NCBI RefSeq assembly: GCF_000953135.1 | Contig: NZ_LN614827.1 | Span: 2,695,001-2,759,000, forward strand | Length of the DNA: 64,000 nt | Source of the DNA: Legionella fallonii LLAP-10 | GTDB taxonomy: Bacteria; Pseudomonadota; Gammaproteobacteria; Legionellales; Legionellaceae | Reading direction: 5' to 3' | Part shown: positions 53,482 through 62,192 of the stretch, piece by piece | How the letters are laid out: each line of letters opens with the position of its first letter | Position numbering within the stretch: position 1 is the first letter of the stretch | Notes under the pieces: model-generated | Told to the model about the DNA's origin: nothing | What the model saw: only the letters and a program-made list of their open reading frames with translations | Databases searched by the model: none | Translations under genes and position numbers: made by a program

Positions 53482-56160
53482 TCAATCTTCACCTGGAAAT
53501 TTTGGTTTAAGTGTAGTTTGAAAGGGAGAAATCAAACTATCGTCTTTTTTTTCATCCTCCCGGTTTGCAGTATTATCAGGGGTTTTATGTGGCATTTTTG
53601 CTCTAAATTCGCTCATTCTTTCACGTGCTGCTAATAATTCTTCGGCTTTTACAGCAATACGTGGCGTTTGCACTACTGACTCTACTTTAGAATATTGAGC
53701 AATAAGTGAGTTTATGTGCTTAACAACAACATTGAGTGCATTTTCTTCTTTTGGAATTTCAATGTCTGGTTGTACACCTGATTTAGAGCCATCTTCCCAG
53801 TTTGTTCCAGAAATAGGATTAATGGATGTAGCATAAGGGACACGTAAAACAAACGAATCATTTATTTCACCAGAGTTTGCATCTAGTAAAGGAAAAGAGC
53901 ACTCTGGATGGGCGCCACCTTTAGTAGATTGTCCCATAACAGTGAACCGTTTTTCTTTTAATGTTGTATTAAACTGTTGCAAATCATAGGCCGTTTCTTC
54001 GCGCCCAGAAAAGGTATTTGGACCTACAAGCAAAACAACGGGTTTATCAAGTAATTTACAAGGCGTCCTTATAGCCTCATAGGGCTTTTGTTCACCAGTT
54101 ACATGATCATGTACTGTATTAATTGGCGTACCATCCGGCATGAAAAAGCTAACTACATTTTGAACCATCTCTGGTGAACCACCGTATGGCGTAACACTTA
54201 AATCAAGAATAATACCTTCCTTTTCTCGCAGTCCTTCCATAACCGCATGAAGCCTTTTTATGGCATTAGGTCCCATTCTGTATCTGTCCTCACTCTCGGT
54301 AGCACCTAATTGAGGATCAATAAGATGACTTATATTTACGTAACCAATATTATCGGGGATATTTCCGCTTGCACCTTGATAATCAATGAATCCATAATTC
54401 CTAGTGGCTGGATTGTCTTGTTCATATTTATTCCATTTCTCAACTTCTTCTTTTGGAGGCCCGCCACTAAAATCAAATTGGGCTGAGTGCTGCCCTGTTT
54501 TTACTTTTTTTCCATCTGTCATTTCTTTGATAAATGCAGGGTTGTATTCCAACTCTAAATGAGGGTCGAAACCATGAAGGACTTCATTAATTTGAACGAC
54601 AAAAACACCATAATCTTCTAACGTAGATAGTGATCTTTCAGTTCCTGACGCTAAAGTCGTTTCGTTAATTTCTTTGCATTTACTGATAAGGGTATTTGCC
54701 AAACTGGCCTTCATTGCCTCAAACTTCTCTGGAAGACAATAATAATCGTGCATCGTGCTGAGTAGCTGATCAATTAAATTAAATTGCCACTTTGGTAAAC
54801 CATTGAGATGACACCTTACATAAATATCAATTCGAGCAGTATCCCAGTCCTCTTTTGCTTTCCATCCAGGCTCAACATCTCTCGAAACACCAAATTTTTG
54901 AAAAAACCAATTAAAGGCATGTTCTAATTTCACTTCTGGACCCACAATTAATTCAGCAAGAACATGTCCATATCCGTGGGGAGACTTATTAAGCTCCGCG
55001 TTACCATTAGTAAGTAAAACAACAGAAGATTTGGTTTCCATATCCATTGCAACCCACCCGCGCCACTGGTTCATGTCACCACTATGGAACGCTGTTGTGA
55101 CCTTACCCTGCTCATCTAATTGCAATCCAAAACCTAATCCCCATGCGAGGTGTTGTCTGTCTTTATCTGATACCTTCAAATCTTTAGCCCATTGATCTGA
55201 CATCAAGGATATTTGAGGCTTAAAAGCTTCATGCAATGTTTCATTTTTATGAGTATGCTCTGTAATAGAAGTTACCTCGGCAAGTTGCTTATCTGATAGA
55301 TTATTAATTGGTTTGTCTTCAGTTACTTCAGCGAATCCATCCTGTAGTTCCTCTAATTTGGACTGTTCTAATGTGATCTGGTGCAGAGTATTATCTAACT
55401 TATTGTAGTAAAAAAAGCCCGTTTCAGTAAGAATATATCGTGAGGTTATTGAGTCTTTTTGATTTTCATTTGTCGGATTTTCAGACATTTTTATCAGACC
55501 ACATACTTGCATCCAGGCTGAGGTTAAACGAGCATAATCACTTGGCGTAGTATGTAGGGTATTCGCTGCATGGGATTTATCCTCTGTACTTCCGGGAGCT
55601 ACAAAGCTGCTATGTGCCATATTCAAAGGTTGAAAAATCTCTGCCTTGGCAAGCTTTTCAAGTGACATGTTTTGATCTTTTTCGATGGCCTTTTGCAAAT
55701 AATATAAGGCCGTATTCCCATAAGAATAGGCTGTTCCTGGTGGAAACTCCAATCTTGGTGCGCCATTAATAGGTATGCCTGAACTGTGAGATAAAACCAT
55801 ACGAGGAGTTATTTTATTTGCTTCTTCAATAAAATCTTTACTAACTTCCTTACCTAAATTATTTTTATAGAAGTCTTGTATTGGTAGAATTTCTGAAATT
55901 GGGGTGTCTAAAGTAAATGGCTTGGTAAATTTTTTATCAGATATCATTTTAAGTACTAAATAGGAAAACACAGCCTTACTAAGGGACGCAGCTCCAAATT
56001 TTGTATTTGGCTCTACTTTGGCTCCTGGAGTTTCAAAGTATACATCGGTTTTTCCTATTACCTCGGGTCTTATAGGCTCTCCTGGTTTAAAATATGCAAT
56101 AGATGCACCCGGAATTCCTCCTTTAATCATTCTCTCGTCAATTTCTTCTTTATTTTTCAT
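53482..56160 (-). CDS. Beta-lactamase-fold serine hydrolase fused to an S41 peptidase domain
   Basis: The protein has 892 residues. The N-terminal domain has SLSK near residue 58, VLSHSSGIP, YGN and HSGDMNQWRGW (all three motifs). A helical insert at about residues 225-315 interrupts it. From about residue 600 an S41 (tail-specific protease) domain follows: GYVNISHL, IILDLSVTPYGGSPEMVQN, then LLVGPNTFSGREETAYDL with the catalytic Ser, and TKGGAHPE. The end is acidic, then SPFQTTLKPKFPGED. No signal peptide is visible, odd for an envelope enzyme. Function is unknown. Confidence 0.83.
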   Translation of the reverse strand: MKNKEEIDERMIKGGIPGASIAYFKPGEPIRPEVIGKTDVYFETPGAKVEPNTKFGAASLSKAVFSYLVLKMISDKKFTKPFTLDTPISEILPIQDFYKNNLGKEVSKDFIEEANKITPRMVLSHSSGIPINGAPRLEFPPGTAYSYGNTALYYLQKAIEKDQNMSLEKLAKAEIFQPLNMAHSSFVAPGSTEDKSHAANTLHTTPSDYARLTSAWMQVCGLIKMSENPTNENQKDSITSRYILTETGFFYYNKLDNTLHQITLEQSKLEELQDGFAEVTEDKPINNLSDKQLAEVTSITEHTHKNETLHEAFKPQISLMSDQWAKDLKVSDKDRQHLAWGLGFGLQLDEQGKVTTAFHSGDMNQWRGWVAMDMETKSSVVLLTNGNAELNKSPHGYGHVLAELIVGPEVKLEHAFNWFFQKFGVSRDVEPGWKAKEDWDTARIDIYVRCHLNGLPKWQFNLIDQLLSTMHDYYCLPEKFEAMKASLANTLISKCKEINETTLASGTERSLSTLEDYGVFVVQINEVLHGFDPHLELEYNPAFIKEMTDGKKVKTGQHSAQFDFSGGPPKEEVEKWNKYEQDNPATRNYGFIDYQGASGNIPDNIGYVNISHLIDPQLGATESEDRYRMGPNAIKRLHAVMEGLREKEGIILDLSVTPYGGSPEMVQNVVSFFMPDGTPINTVHDHVTGEQKPYEAIRTPCKLLDKPVVLLVGPNTFSGREETAYDLQQFNTTLKEKRFTVMGQSTKGGAHPECSFPLLDANSGEINDSFVLRVPYATSINPISGTNWEDGSKSGVQPDIEIPKEENALNVVVKHINSLIAQYSKVESVVQTPRIAVKAEELLAARERMSEFRAKMPHKTPDNTANREDEKKDDSLISPFQTTLKPKFPGED

Positions 56161-56296
56161 AGTGATTTTATTCGCTAGGTGCCATTAGCTTATTATATAA
56201 TATTTTGGTGAGACTGATTTTGAACAACCCCACTTGTTACACTTTATTTACGATATAATTTGTCAAATTCTATAAAGAACCATAGAGGCATACAGA

Positions 56297-56719
56297 ATGA
56301 GCACAGTTAATATATTGATTGATAATAGTCCTAGTGATGAAAACAATGCTCGCTTAAGAAACGGAATATTAGATTTTAATGCTAAATACCTCCATGAAAA
56401 AGCCAGTCCATTTAGTGTTTTCGCTCAAAATAATAAAAATGAGATCATAGGTGGTGCTAGTATTTGGGAACATAGTGATGCATTTTACATTGACATATTA
56501 TGGGTTGAGGAGAATTACAGAGAACAAGGGGTAGGCTCTCGATTACTCAATGAACTATTTAATCAAGCAACCATTAAAAATGTAAAAAAAATCTTTGTTG
56601 ATACCTATGAGTTCCAAGCGGTTGATTTTTATAAAAAACAAGGTTTTTTTGTAATTGGACGACTTGAAGACTATTTATTAGGGCATGACAGAATTTATTT
56701 AAGAAAAAACTTAGATTAA
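56297..56719 (+). CDS. GNAT-family N-acetyltransferase
   Basis: The 140-residue protein has IIGGASIWEHSDAFYIDILW, VEENYREQGVGSRLLNELF (loop YREQGVG) and YEFQAVDFYKKQGFFVIG, ending IYLRKNLD. It is a paralogue of the protein encoded at 53054; the two flank the serine hydrolase-S41 gene. A GAGG ribosome binding site precedes the ATG. Confidence 0.83.
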   Translation: MSTVNILIDNSPSDENNARLRNGILDFNAKYLHEKASPFSVFAQNNKNEIIGGASIWEHSDAFYIDILWVEENYREQGVGSRLLNELFNQATIKNVKKIFVDTYEFQAVDFYKKQGFFVIGRLEDYLLGHDRIYLRKNLD

Positions 56720-56774
56720 TTAAAAAAATTATTTCTCTGAAATTCAGTAATAAGATTAATCAAATTAACTACTC

Positions 56775-56780
56775 TATAAT
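56775..56780 (+). promoter_or_regulatory. Probable -10 box for the serine hydrolase pseudogene
   Basis: TATAAT lies 40 bases before the ATG at 56821, within the CTATAATTAGATAAAATTC block duplicated at 44301. Confidence 0.4.
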
Positions 56781-56820
56781 TAGATAAAATTCAATTTGAT
56801 TGTGGGATCAGGATTTAATT

Positions 56821-58017
56821 ATGCAAAGTAAACTAGAAACACTAATTGAACAAGCCAAGATTCCAGGTATATCAATTGCTACTGCCTCTCCGGGCGGAAA
56901 AATTGCCACACATACAGCAGGAGTAATTAATAATAATACACCCCAGCAACCCGTAACTGAAACCACCATTTTTGAAGCCGCATCGCTAAGCAAGCCTGTA
57001 TTTGCCTATATAGTTTTAAAAATGGCTGAGCGCGGTGAACTTGATTTAGATATACCATTATATGATCAAATAGGTGATTTTGGCCCTCCTGAAAAAAAAA
57101 TTCGCAACCATGACAATTACAAAAAATTAACTGCAGGTATGATTTTGTCCCATCAAGCGGGTTTACCTAATGAATTTGAACGGAGTAAACCTGAGACCTT
57201 TGATTTTGTTACAGAAGTGGGTAAGCAATTTAATTATTCCGGGGAAGCCTATTGTTTTTTGCAAGAGGTTGTAGAAAAAATTGCTAACTCGAAATCGACT
57301 GGACAGCTCATAACCCTTGAAGATCTTGCATAAAAAGAATTTAAAAATCTTGATATGATCAACAGTAGCTTTTTACCTTTAAAGGACCGAATTCAAGCAA
57401 CAGGACATCACCCAGATGGAAAAATTGATACTAACCAACATTTCTATGGTATCCACCCTGCGGCATCGTTACATACTACTGCAAAAGATTATTGCAAGTT
57501 TTTGACGGCCTGTGCAACTGATAGCTTTATCAGAGAAAAGATGTTTGCACCTGCAGTCCCAGAGTTCTCACAAAAAGATACCAAAGCAATAGATGCAAAA
57601 GTTCCTGTTACCGTTTTGAAGCAAATCAATTGGGGCTTAGGCATTGGACTGCAGCACAACAAAGATGGAAGTTTTACTGCTTTTCATTGGGGCGATAATC
57701 AAACCTGTCGAAATTTTACTGCCGTCAACCTTTCAACAAATCAATCTATTACCTGCCTTACAAATAGCGCTAATGGCCCAGCTATTTTTCAAAAAATAGC
57801 CGAACCCATTGTTGGAGATCTTAGTGCTACATGCCAATGGCTTTACTCTAGAGAAGGATTTAAATTTGACGTAGATGTGAAATCAAATCCCGCGGCCAAT
57901 TATAGGGCTGCTGTAACAGAAATAAAACTAAGTGATCCTGATACTACAGAACAAATCAGCGAGAAAGTGACTAAATATAATCCGTTGAAAACCATACCTA
58001 ATCCAGATAATCAGTAA
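56821..58017 (+). pseudogene. Serine hydrolase gene interrupted by an in-frame TAA
   Basis: From the ATG at 56821 the frame shows SLSKPVFAYIVLKM, MILSHQAGLP and YSGEAYCFLQEVV, then TAA at 57331-57333. It resumes in the same frame with NLDMINSSFLPLKDRI, HTTAKDYCKFLTAC and HWGDNQTCRNF, ending YNPLKTIPNPDNQ. Paralogues have Lys or Gln where the stop stands (LAKKYVF, LAQEHVF, LAKAEIF), so a single AAA or CAA to TAA change explains it. The repaired protein would have about 398 residues. The tail is of the Pro/Lys type. Confidence 0.83.
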
Positions 58018-58086
58018 CACTCACTGAGAAGTCTCCAATAATGCCAAGAGAATTCCATCACATCAGCCCCTTGTCTCAAATTAATT

Positions 58087-58329
58087 TCATTCACCAATAA
58101 ACAGAAAGAACCAGTCATACAACCTTAAAGCATTAGCATCCTCAAGATAGCTAAATCCACTTACAACCTGACTTAGCAACAACGGACTCACATCCAAGAT
58201 TTCTGCAAGGGCTTTCAAATCATAATTACCGTGTGTCAGAATAAATTCAATTAAATATTTTTGCGCTTCTTTTCTACGCTCAAAATGTACACCAACTTCT
58301 GATGCCCAAACTTCGGCTAAACATCCCAT
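58087..58329 (-). CDS. Small HTH-like protein
   Basis: The 80-residue protein starts at an ATG preceded by GGGGAG. Residues about 22-62 are helical with a helix-turn-helix-like segment (YDLKALAEILDVSPLLLSQVVSGFSYL, quoted here only as its centre LAEILDVSPLLLSQVVSGFS). It may be a small DNA-binding regulator. No partner is obvious: it lies downstream of the POT transporter on the same strand, separated by a strong hairpin. Confidence 0.6.
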   Translation of the reverse strand: MGCLAEVWASEVGVHFERRKEAQKYLIEFILTHGNYDLKALAEILDVSPLLLSQVVSGFSYLEDANALRLYDWFFLFIGE

Positions 58330-58401
58330 GTTACAATCTCCCCTTTATTCCAACAACTGGGGCTTATTCACTACCCCTGAAAGCAGTAAAACATACTGCA
58401 G

Positions 58402-58429
58402 TAGGTAAAAAAATTAGTTTTTTTACCTA
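58402..58429 (-). terminator. Perfect hairpin downstream of the POT transporter gene
   Basis: TAGGTAAAAAAA pairs over 12 bases with TTTTTTTACCTA around a TTAG loop. It lies 72 bases beyond the transporter stop on the minus strand. The A/T runs within the stem fit a bidirectional rho-independent terminator. Confidence 0.65.
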
Positions 58430-58500
58430 GAGAATGTTGGGGATAAAATGCAGAATTGTATTACTAATAGTCAATATAAACTTTTAGTCCAGGGCGCACT

Positions 58501-59988
58501 TTAAACAGTAATTGTTTCAATTATTGTGCTTTCTGGTGCTTTTGTATTATCAATGAGATTACGAATTTTTCCAGCAATTAAATACAAAAATACTGCGGCT
58601 ACCAATGCCCAGACCCCCAACTGATTGAATACATGCAAATAATCAGCATTCGTCGATAAAGGATCAATAGAATCTGTTTTCATCATTGCGTTAGAAAAAT
58701 AAGTTGATAACGAAGCGGAAACCCCAGATACCATCATCCAGGTACCCATTAAAATTCCTTGTAATTTGGGAGGGGCAATTTGTCCTATCATTGCATACCC
58801 TACTGGACCAATAAGTAACTCAGCAATAGATTGAGCCACTAAATGCAATATCACCCAATTAACACTACTAAAACCATGACTATCAGACAACATCACACCA
58901 CAAGCCAATAAAAAGAAAGAAAGTGCCAGAAATATAAAGGCCCATACAAAGTGCATGGTAACAGAGAAATTAAAGCCTTTTGATTGTAATTTGTTAATTA
59001 CTATTGCAGTAATTGGTGCACCCACGATGATAATTATGGCATTGATATTTAAAATCCATTGAGTTGCCAATTCATAATTTAAAATATGCTTATCAACATT
59101 ATTTTTAATAAAGATGGTTATACCCATGGGACCGGTGTAATAAATCATCCAGAAGATTATAGAAGTTACCGTCAGGATTAAATAAGCTTTAATTTTTTGT
59201 TTATCTGCCTTAAGCGGTTGCTTCTGTCTTAAAAAAACAATAACAAAGAACATGATAATACTTACCACCAACACCATTCCGTTACTAAAATCCGCTGAGT
59301 TAAAACAGACCATCAGGAAAGGGACAAGTAGAACGGTGCCAGTTATACCTAACAAATGCTTCAGTCTCCGGCTACTACGATCTTTCAATTCCATCAAAGG
59401 TGTATTTTTATCAGCAAGATCAGCCCAACTAAAAGCCATTAAAAGTAACGTAATAATATTGATAAAGAGGCTTGCGTAAAATATTTGTTGGTATTGATTA
59501 GAATAATCATAAAACCCACTAATAATAAAACCTGCAAAAAACCCAACATTCATTGCTGAATAGCTCATAAAAAAGGCTTTATCCCGTCTATTATCATCTG
59601 GATCAAAGCGCTGGGTTAAAATAGTGTTATAACAAGTGGTATTGAGTCCACATCCCACTAAAAACAAACTTAAACCCAAATAAAGAGTTGATGCTTGGGA
59701 AAAAATCAAAAACAAAATGCCGAAGCTTTGTATGATGGTAGTAATAAAAAATAAGGCACGGTTGCTAAGATAGCGCCCTCCCATTAATCCGCCTACCAAA
59801 TGCAATACGAAATTAAAGGCCAGAAATAGGCCAACGATACTGTTTGAAACCGTATTGGATAAACCAAGCTGTTTCGTGATATAGAGCGATAGGGACGAAT
59901 AGAGAATAGCGTATGAAAATGTTGAAAAAGCTTGTATGAAATATAGCGGGGTTACTCCTTTCGGCATTCGTTGCAATGATTTAATCAT
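58501..59988 (-). CDS. MFS transporter of the POT/PTR peptide family
   Basis: This 495-residue protein has about 12-14 transmembrane helices. The first helix (FIQAFSTFSYAILYSSLSLY) aligns with the POT signature EMWERFSYYG, but the ExxER part reads QAFST, so the usual proton-coupling motif is missing. SYSAMNVGFFAGFIISGFYD and AELLIGPVGYAMIGQIAPPK are POT-like. POT proteins import di- and tripeptides with protons; the altered motif suggests a changed mechanism or substrate. It is transcribed away from the 433-residue gene. Confidence 0.78.
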   Translation of the reverse strand: MIKSLQRMPKGVTPLYFIQAFSTFSYAILYSSLSLYITKQLGLSNTVSNSIVGLFLAFNFVLHLVGGLMGGRYLSNRALFFITTIIQSFGILFLIFSQASTLYLGLSLFLVGCGLNTTCYNTILTQRFDPDDNRRDKAFFMSYSAMNVGFFAGFIISGFYDYSNQYQQIFYASLFINIITLLLMAFSWADLADKNTPLMELKDRSSRRLKHLLGITGTVLLVPFLMVCFNSADFSNGMVLVVSIIMFFVIVFLRQKQPLKADKQKIKAYLILTVTSIIFWMIYYTGPMGITIFIKNNVDKHILNYELATQWILNINAIIIIVGAPITAIVINKLQSKGFNFSVTMHFVWAFIFLALSFFLLACGVMLSDSHGFSSVNWVILHLVAQSIAELLIGPVGYAMIGQIAPPKLQGILMGTWMMVSGVSASLSTYFSNAMMKTDSIDPLSTNADYLHVFNQLGVWALVAAVFLYLIAGKIRNLIDNTKAPESTIIETITV

Positions 59989-60119
59989 TTTTTCTCCCTG
60001 GATTCCTTTTGGTGGGTGACTCTACCATTAAAATTGGCTAGTATTAAGTCTTTTCAGCATTTATCTATTTTTATAAATTGCAATAATTGTAAGTGCATTG
60101 ATTTATAAGGTGTTTAGGA

Positions 60120-61421
60120 ATGAACAGTATTCAAAAAGTTTCATGGGAAGAAATCAAGCACAAAGTAAAAACAATTAACCCCTCTATATACCAAGTAATT
60201 GAGCAAATTACTCCTGATGATGGCATCCCATTTTTTCTTGCCAAATATGAGTTCGGTGAACATTTTGGTATCAAAAATCATGCTTACTTACCAACTGCTT
60301 CGGGCAAATTAGAAAAAATTGATAGCAAGCATACTGACAATGATCTTTTTAAGCACTTAGGCTATGGTAAAAATAGCTTACCTTTAGGCATGATCCTGGA
60401 TAAATACTGTGAATGGCATTACTTTGGAGAGAATGAGCGTATATTTCCTGACTGTGTGCAAGGACCAGGCGCTATTTTCAATATGCAAGTTGTTTTTGAT
60501 GAAGACAAAACTATTGATAACAACGTCTTATCGGTATCTGCCGGTGCATTATCATCATTCCTGTTACCTAATATTGGCTGCCAAAGAAAGCACGTAAGAA
60601 TTCAAAAACATTTTAACGTATCTGTTTCCGCACCTAAATCACCTTATGAGCACTACCAGATATTCAAAGAAATTCTGCAGGATAAGAATACTCAACCGAA
60701 TTGGTATAGCGAAATTCTTTATTTTTCAGAGCAGTTTATTAAGGAAGTCCAAAACAATGATAAATGGCTTAAGTTAAAGCTCTATTTTTCAGAGTCATTG
60801 AGAAAAAAAATCACCCAACATACTTATGATGCTTCTTGTAACGATCTGTTTTTAAGTGCAAAAAAAGTTAATCGGTTTAGACCCACCCCTTTTATTATGG
60901 ATACAGCGAAGTATATCTTTAATATTTGTATGGGATCAGGCATCGGAGTTAAACCGGCTATTGATGACCAGTATTTCCCAGTTCAAGCTATCCAAAAAAT
61001 TTATAATCAATGTTATGGCCTTGAATATACACCTACACTAATGGTCCCTTCTTCTTTGAGTGAAAAAAATGACAGCGTTTATTATCCATTACAATGCCCT
61101 TTTGCCAAAATAAATACTTTTAAAACAAACCAAAGTAACAGCACATTAACTGAGCTGGAAACCCTGAAAAATGTTTTACTTGCCTATCAAGAAGAATTTA
61201 CAGAAGAGAATGGTGATGCCTTTGGCAGCTCCCTTTATCATGTGAGCATGGAAACCGAATTTTCATTTTACCATTACAAATCCACAGGAAAACAAACCAT
61301 AAAAAATCCATTAGAACTTTTAGAGTCTGATAAACGGTTTGCTTTCTCACATTGTAATGACGTCACCAGCTTTTCCAGTGATGCCAAATTATTTAGAGGA
61401 TGTGTGCGACTTGTTAGATAG
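60120..61421 (+). CDS. Hypothetical 433-residue protein
   Basis: I do not recognise a family. The protein appears soluble and mixed alpha/beta, with several paired aromatic/proline stretches (GIPFFLAKYEFGEHFGIKNH, RFRPTPFIMDTAKYIFNI, YFPVQAIQKIYNQCYG). There are no transmembrane segments, signal peptide or nucleotide-binding motif. It converges on the borosin-type methyltransferase gene and overlaps its last 33 bases, so a functional link is possible but unproven. Confidence 0.65.
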   Translation: MNSIQKVSWEEIKHKVKTINPSIYQVIEQITPDDGIPFFLAKYEFGEHFGIKNHAYLPTASGKLEKIDSKHTDNDLFKHLGYGKNSLPLGMILDKYCEWHYFGENERIFPDCVQGPGAIFNMQVVFDEDKTIDNNVLSVSAGALSSFLLPNIGCQRKHVRIQKHFNVSVSAPKSPYEHYQIFKEILQDKNTQPNWYSEILYFSEQFIKEVQNNDKWLKLKLYFSESLRKKITQHTYDASCNDLFLSAKKVNRFRPTPFIMDTAKYIFNICMGSGIGVKPAIDDQYFPVQAIQKIYNQCYGLEYTPTLMVPSSLSEKNDSVYYPLQCPFAKINTFKTNQSNSTLTELETLKNVLLAYQEEFTEENGDAFGSSLYHVSMETEFSFYHYKSTGKQTIKNPLELLESDKRFAFSHCNDVTSFSSDAKLFRGCVRLVR

Positions 61422-62189
61422 CTTAAAATTCTGAGCATCTATTTCCAAAAGATCCAGATATTTTTGACTAACACCTTGCTTTGTTATAGGGGGTATATAT
61501 AGAGTTGAAACTGCGGTAACCACGGCTTGTTTTAATTCTCGCAGTTTAATCCATTCAATTCTTGGTTTTTGCGTAGGCAGAATGGCTGCTTCATAAATAC
61601 ATACCAACTGTTCATCAAGATAATAAGTTCGTAGGTAATCACAAAGAATATTTAGTTTTTGAGTTTGCTTTGTGTCATGCATGCCCAGATTGGAAATTTG
61701 CCAAAGAATGATGTGTGCATATACATCTATTCGTCTTTCATAAATTAGCAACTCTGTTGCATCAATTGCAAAACAACCTTGATCGCCAGGATCAACTTGT
61801 AAATCTGAAAAGAGACAATCCATAGAGGATACTGCTGGCAATATTACCGCATTCCCATTCTCAGCCCGGATTTTTTTTACCGCACTCAAGGCAGATTCAG
61901 CAAAAACCGTAGGATGCCCATAAAAAACCACACAAAGGTTTTTAACCCGTAGATATTCGCTAATTATATGGGTGGTGATATTGTGATAAGCATCAACTCG
62001 TTTATCACAATTAAAATAAATAGACTCTAAGGACTGAGCTTCTTTAGCCTCACGACCAATCCATTCTTTCAGGCTGTCTTCATTAACTAAATATAAAACC
62101 TTATCTGCTTTTTGAATAACTCGTTTAGTCTCTTCTGTCAAATGAGCGATCGACTTTATTCCAGATCCTACAACAATAAGTGTGTGCAT
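61389..62189 (-). CDS. Borosin-type peptide backbone N-methyltransferase (tetrapyrrole-methylase fold)
   Basis: The 266-residue protein opens LIVVGSGIKSIAHLTEET and carries VVFYGHPTVFAESA, LPAVSSMDCLFSDLQVDPGD and STLYIPP. Compared from memory with the fungal borosin enzyme OphMA, it aligns without gaps from the catalytic Arg to the FYGHP motif. Tyr58, Arg64, Tyr68 and Tyr90 fall on OphMA Tyr66, Arg72, Tyr76 and Tyr98. Such enzymes N-methylate the peptide backbone of a precursor with SAM. No precursor is fused, as in bacterial split borosins. The ATG lacks a ribosome binding site and follows a small ORF by 3 bases. Confidence 0.82.
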   Translation of the reverse strand: MHTLIVVGSGIKSIAHLTEETKRVIQKADKVLYLVNEDSLKEWIGREAKEAQSLESIYFNCDKRVDAYHNITTHIISEYLRVKNLCVVFYGHPTVFAESALSAVKKIRAENGNAVILPAVSSMDCLFSDLQVDPGDQGCFAIDATELLIYERRIDVYAHIILWQISNLGMHDTKQTQKLNILCDYLRTYYLDEQLVCIYEAAILPTQKPRIEWIKLRELKQAVVTAVSTLYIPPITKQGVSQKYLDLLEIDAQNFKLSNKSHTSSK

Positions 62190-62192
62190 TAA

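Noticed and set aside
44650..56719. GNAT/kinase array as an integron cassette array
   Set aside because: No integrase is present and no attC-like inverted repeats separate the genes; many genes overlap by 4 bases, which cassettes do not.
47066..58017. Two lone in-frame TAA codons as evidence of stop-codon recoding
   Set aside because: Other genes here end normally at TAA, the flanks of the two stops share no structure I can see, and the region also has frameshifts and truncated copies, so ordinary decay is the simpler reading.
61389..62189. Methyltransferase as a cobalamin/siroheme pathway enzyme
   Set aside because: No other tetrapyrrole genes are near, and the FYGHP to VDPGD region carries the borosin-specific residues rather than the cobalamin-type motifs.
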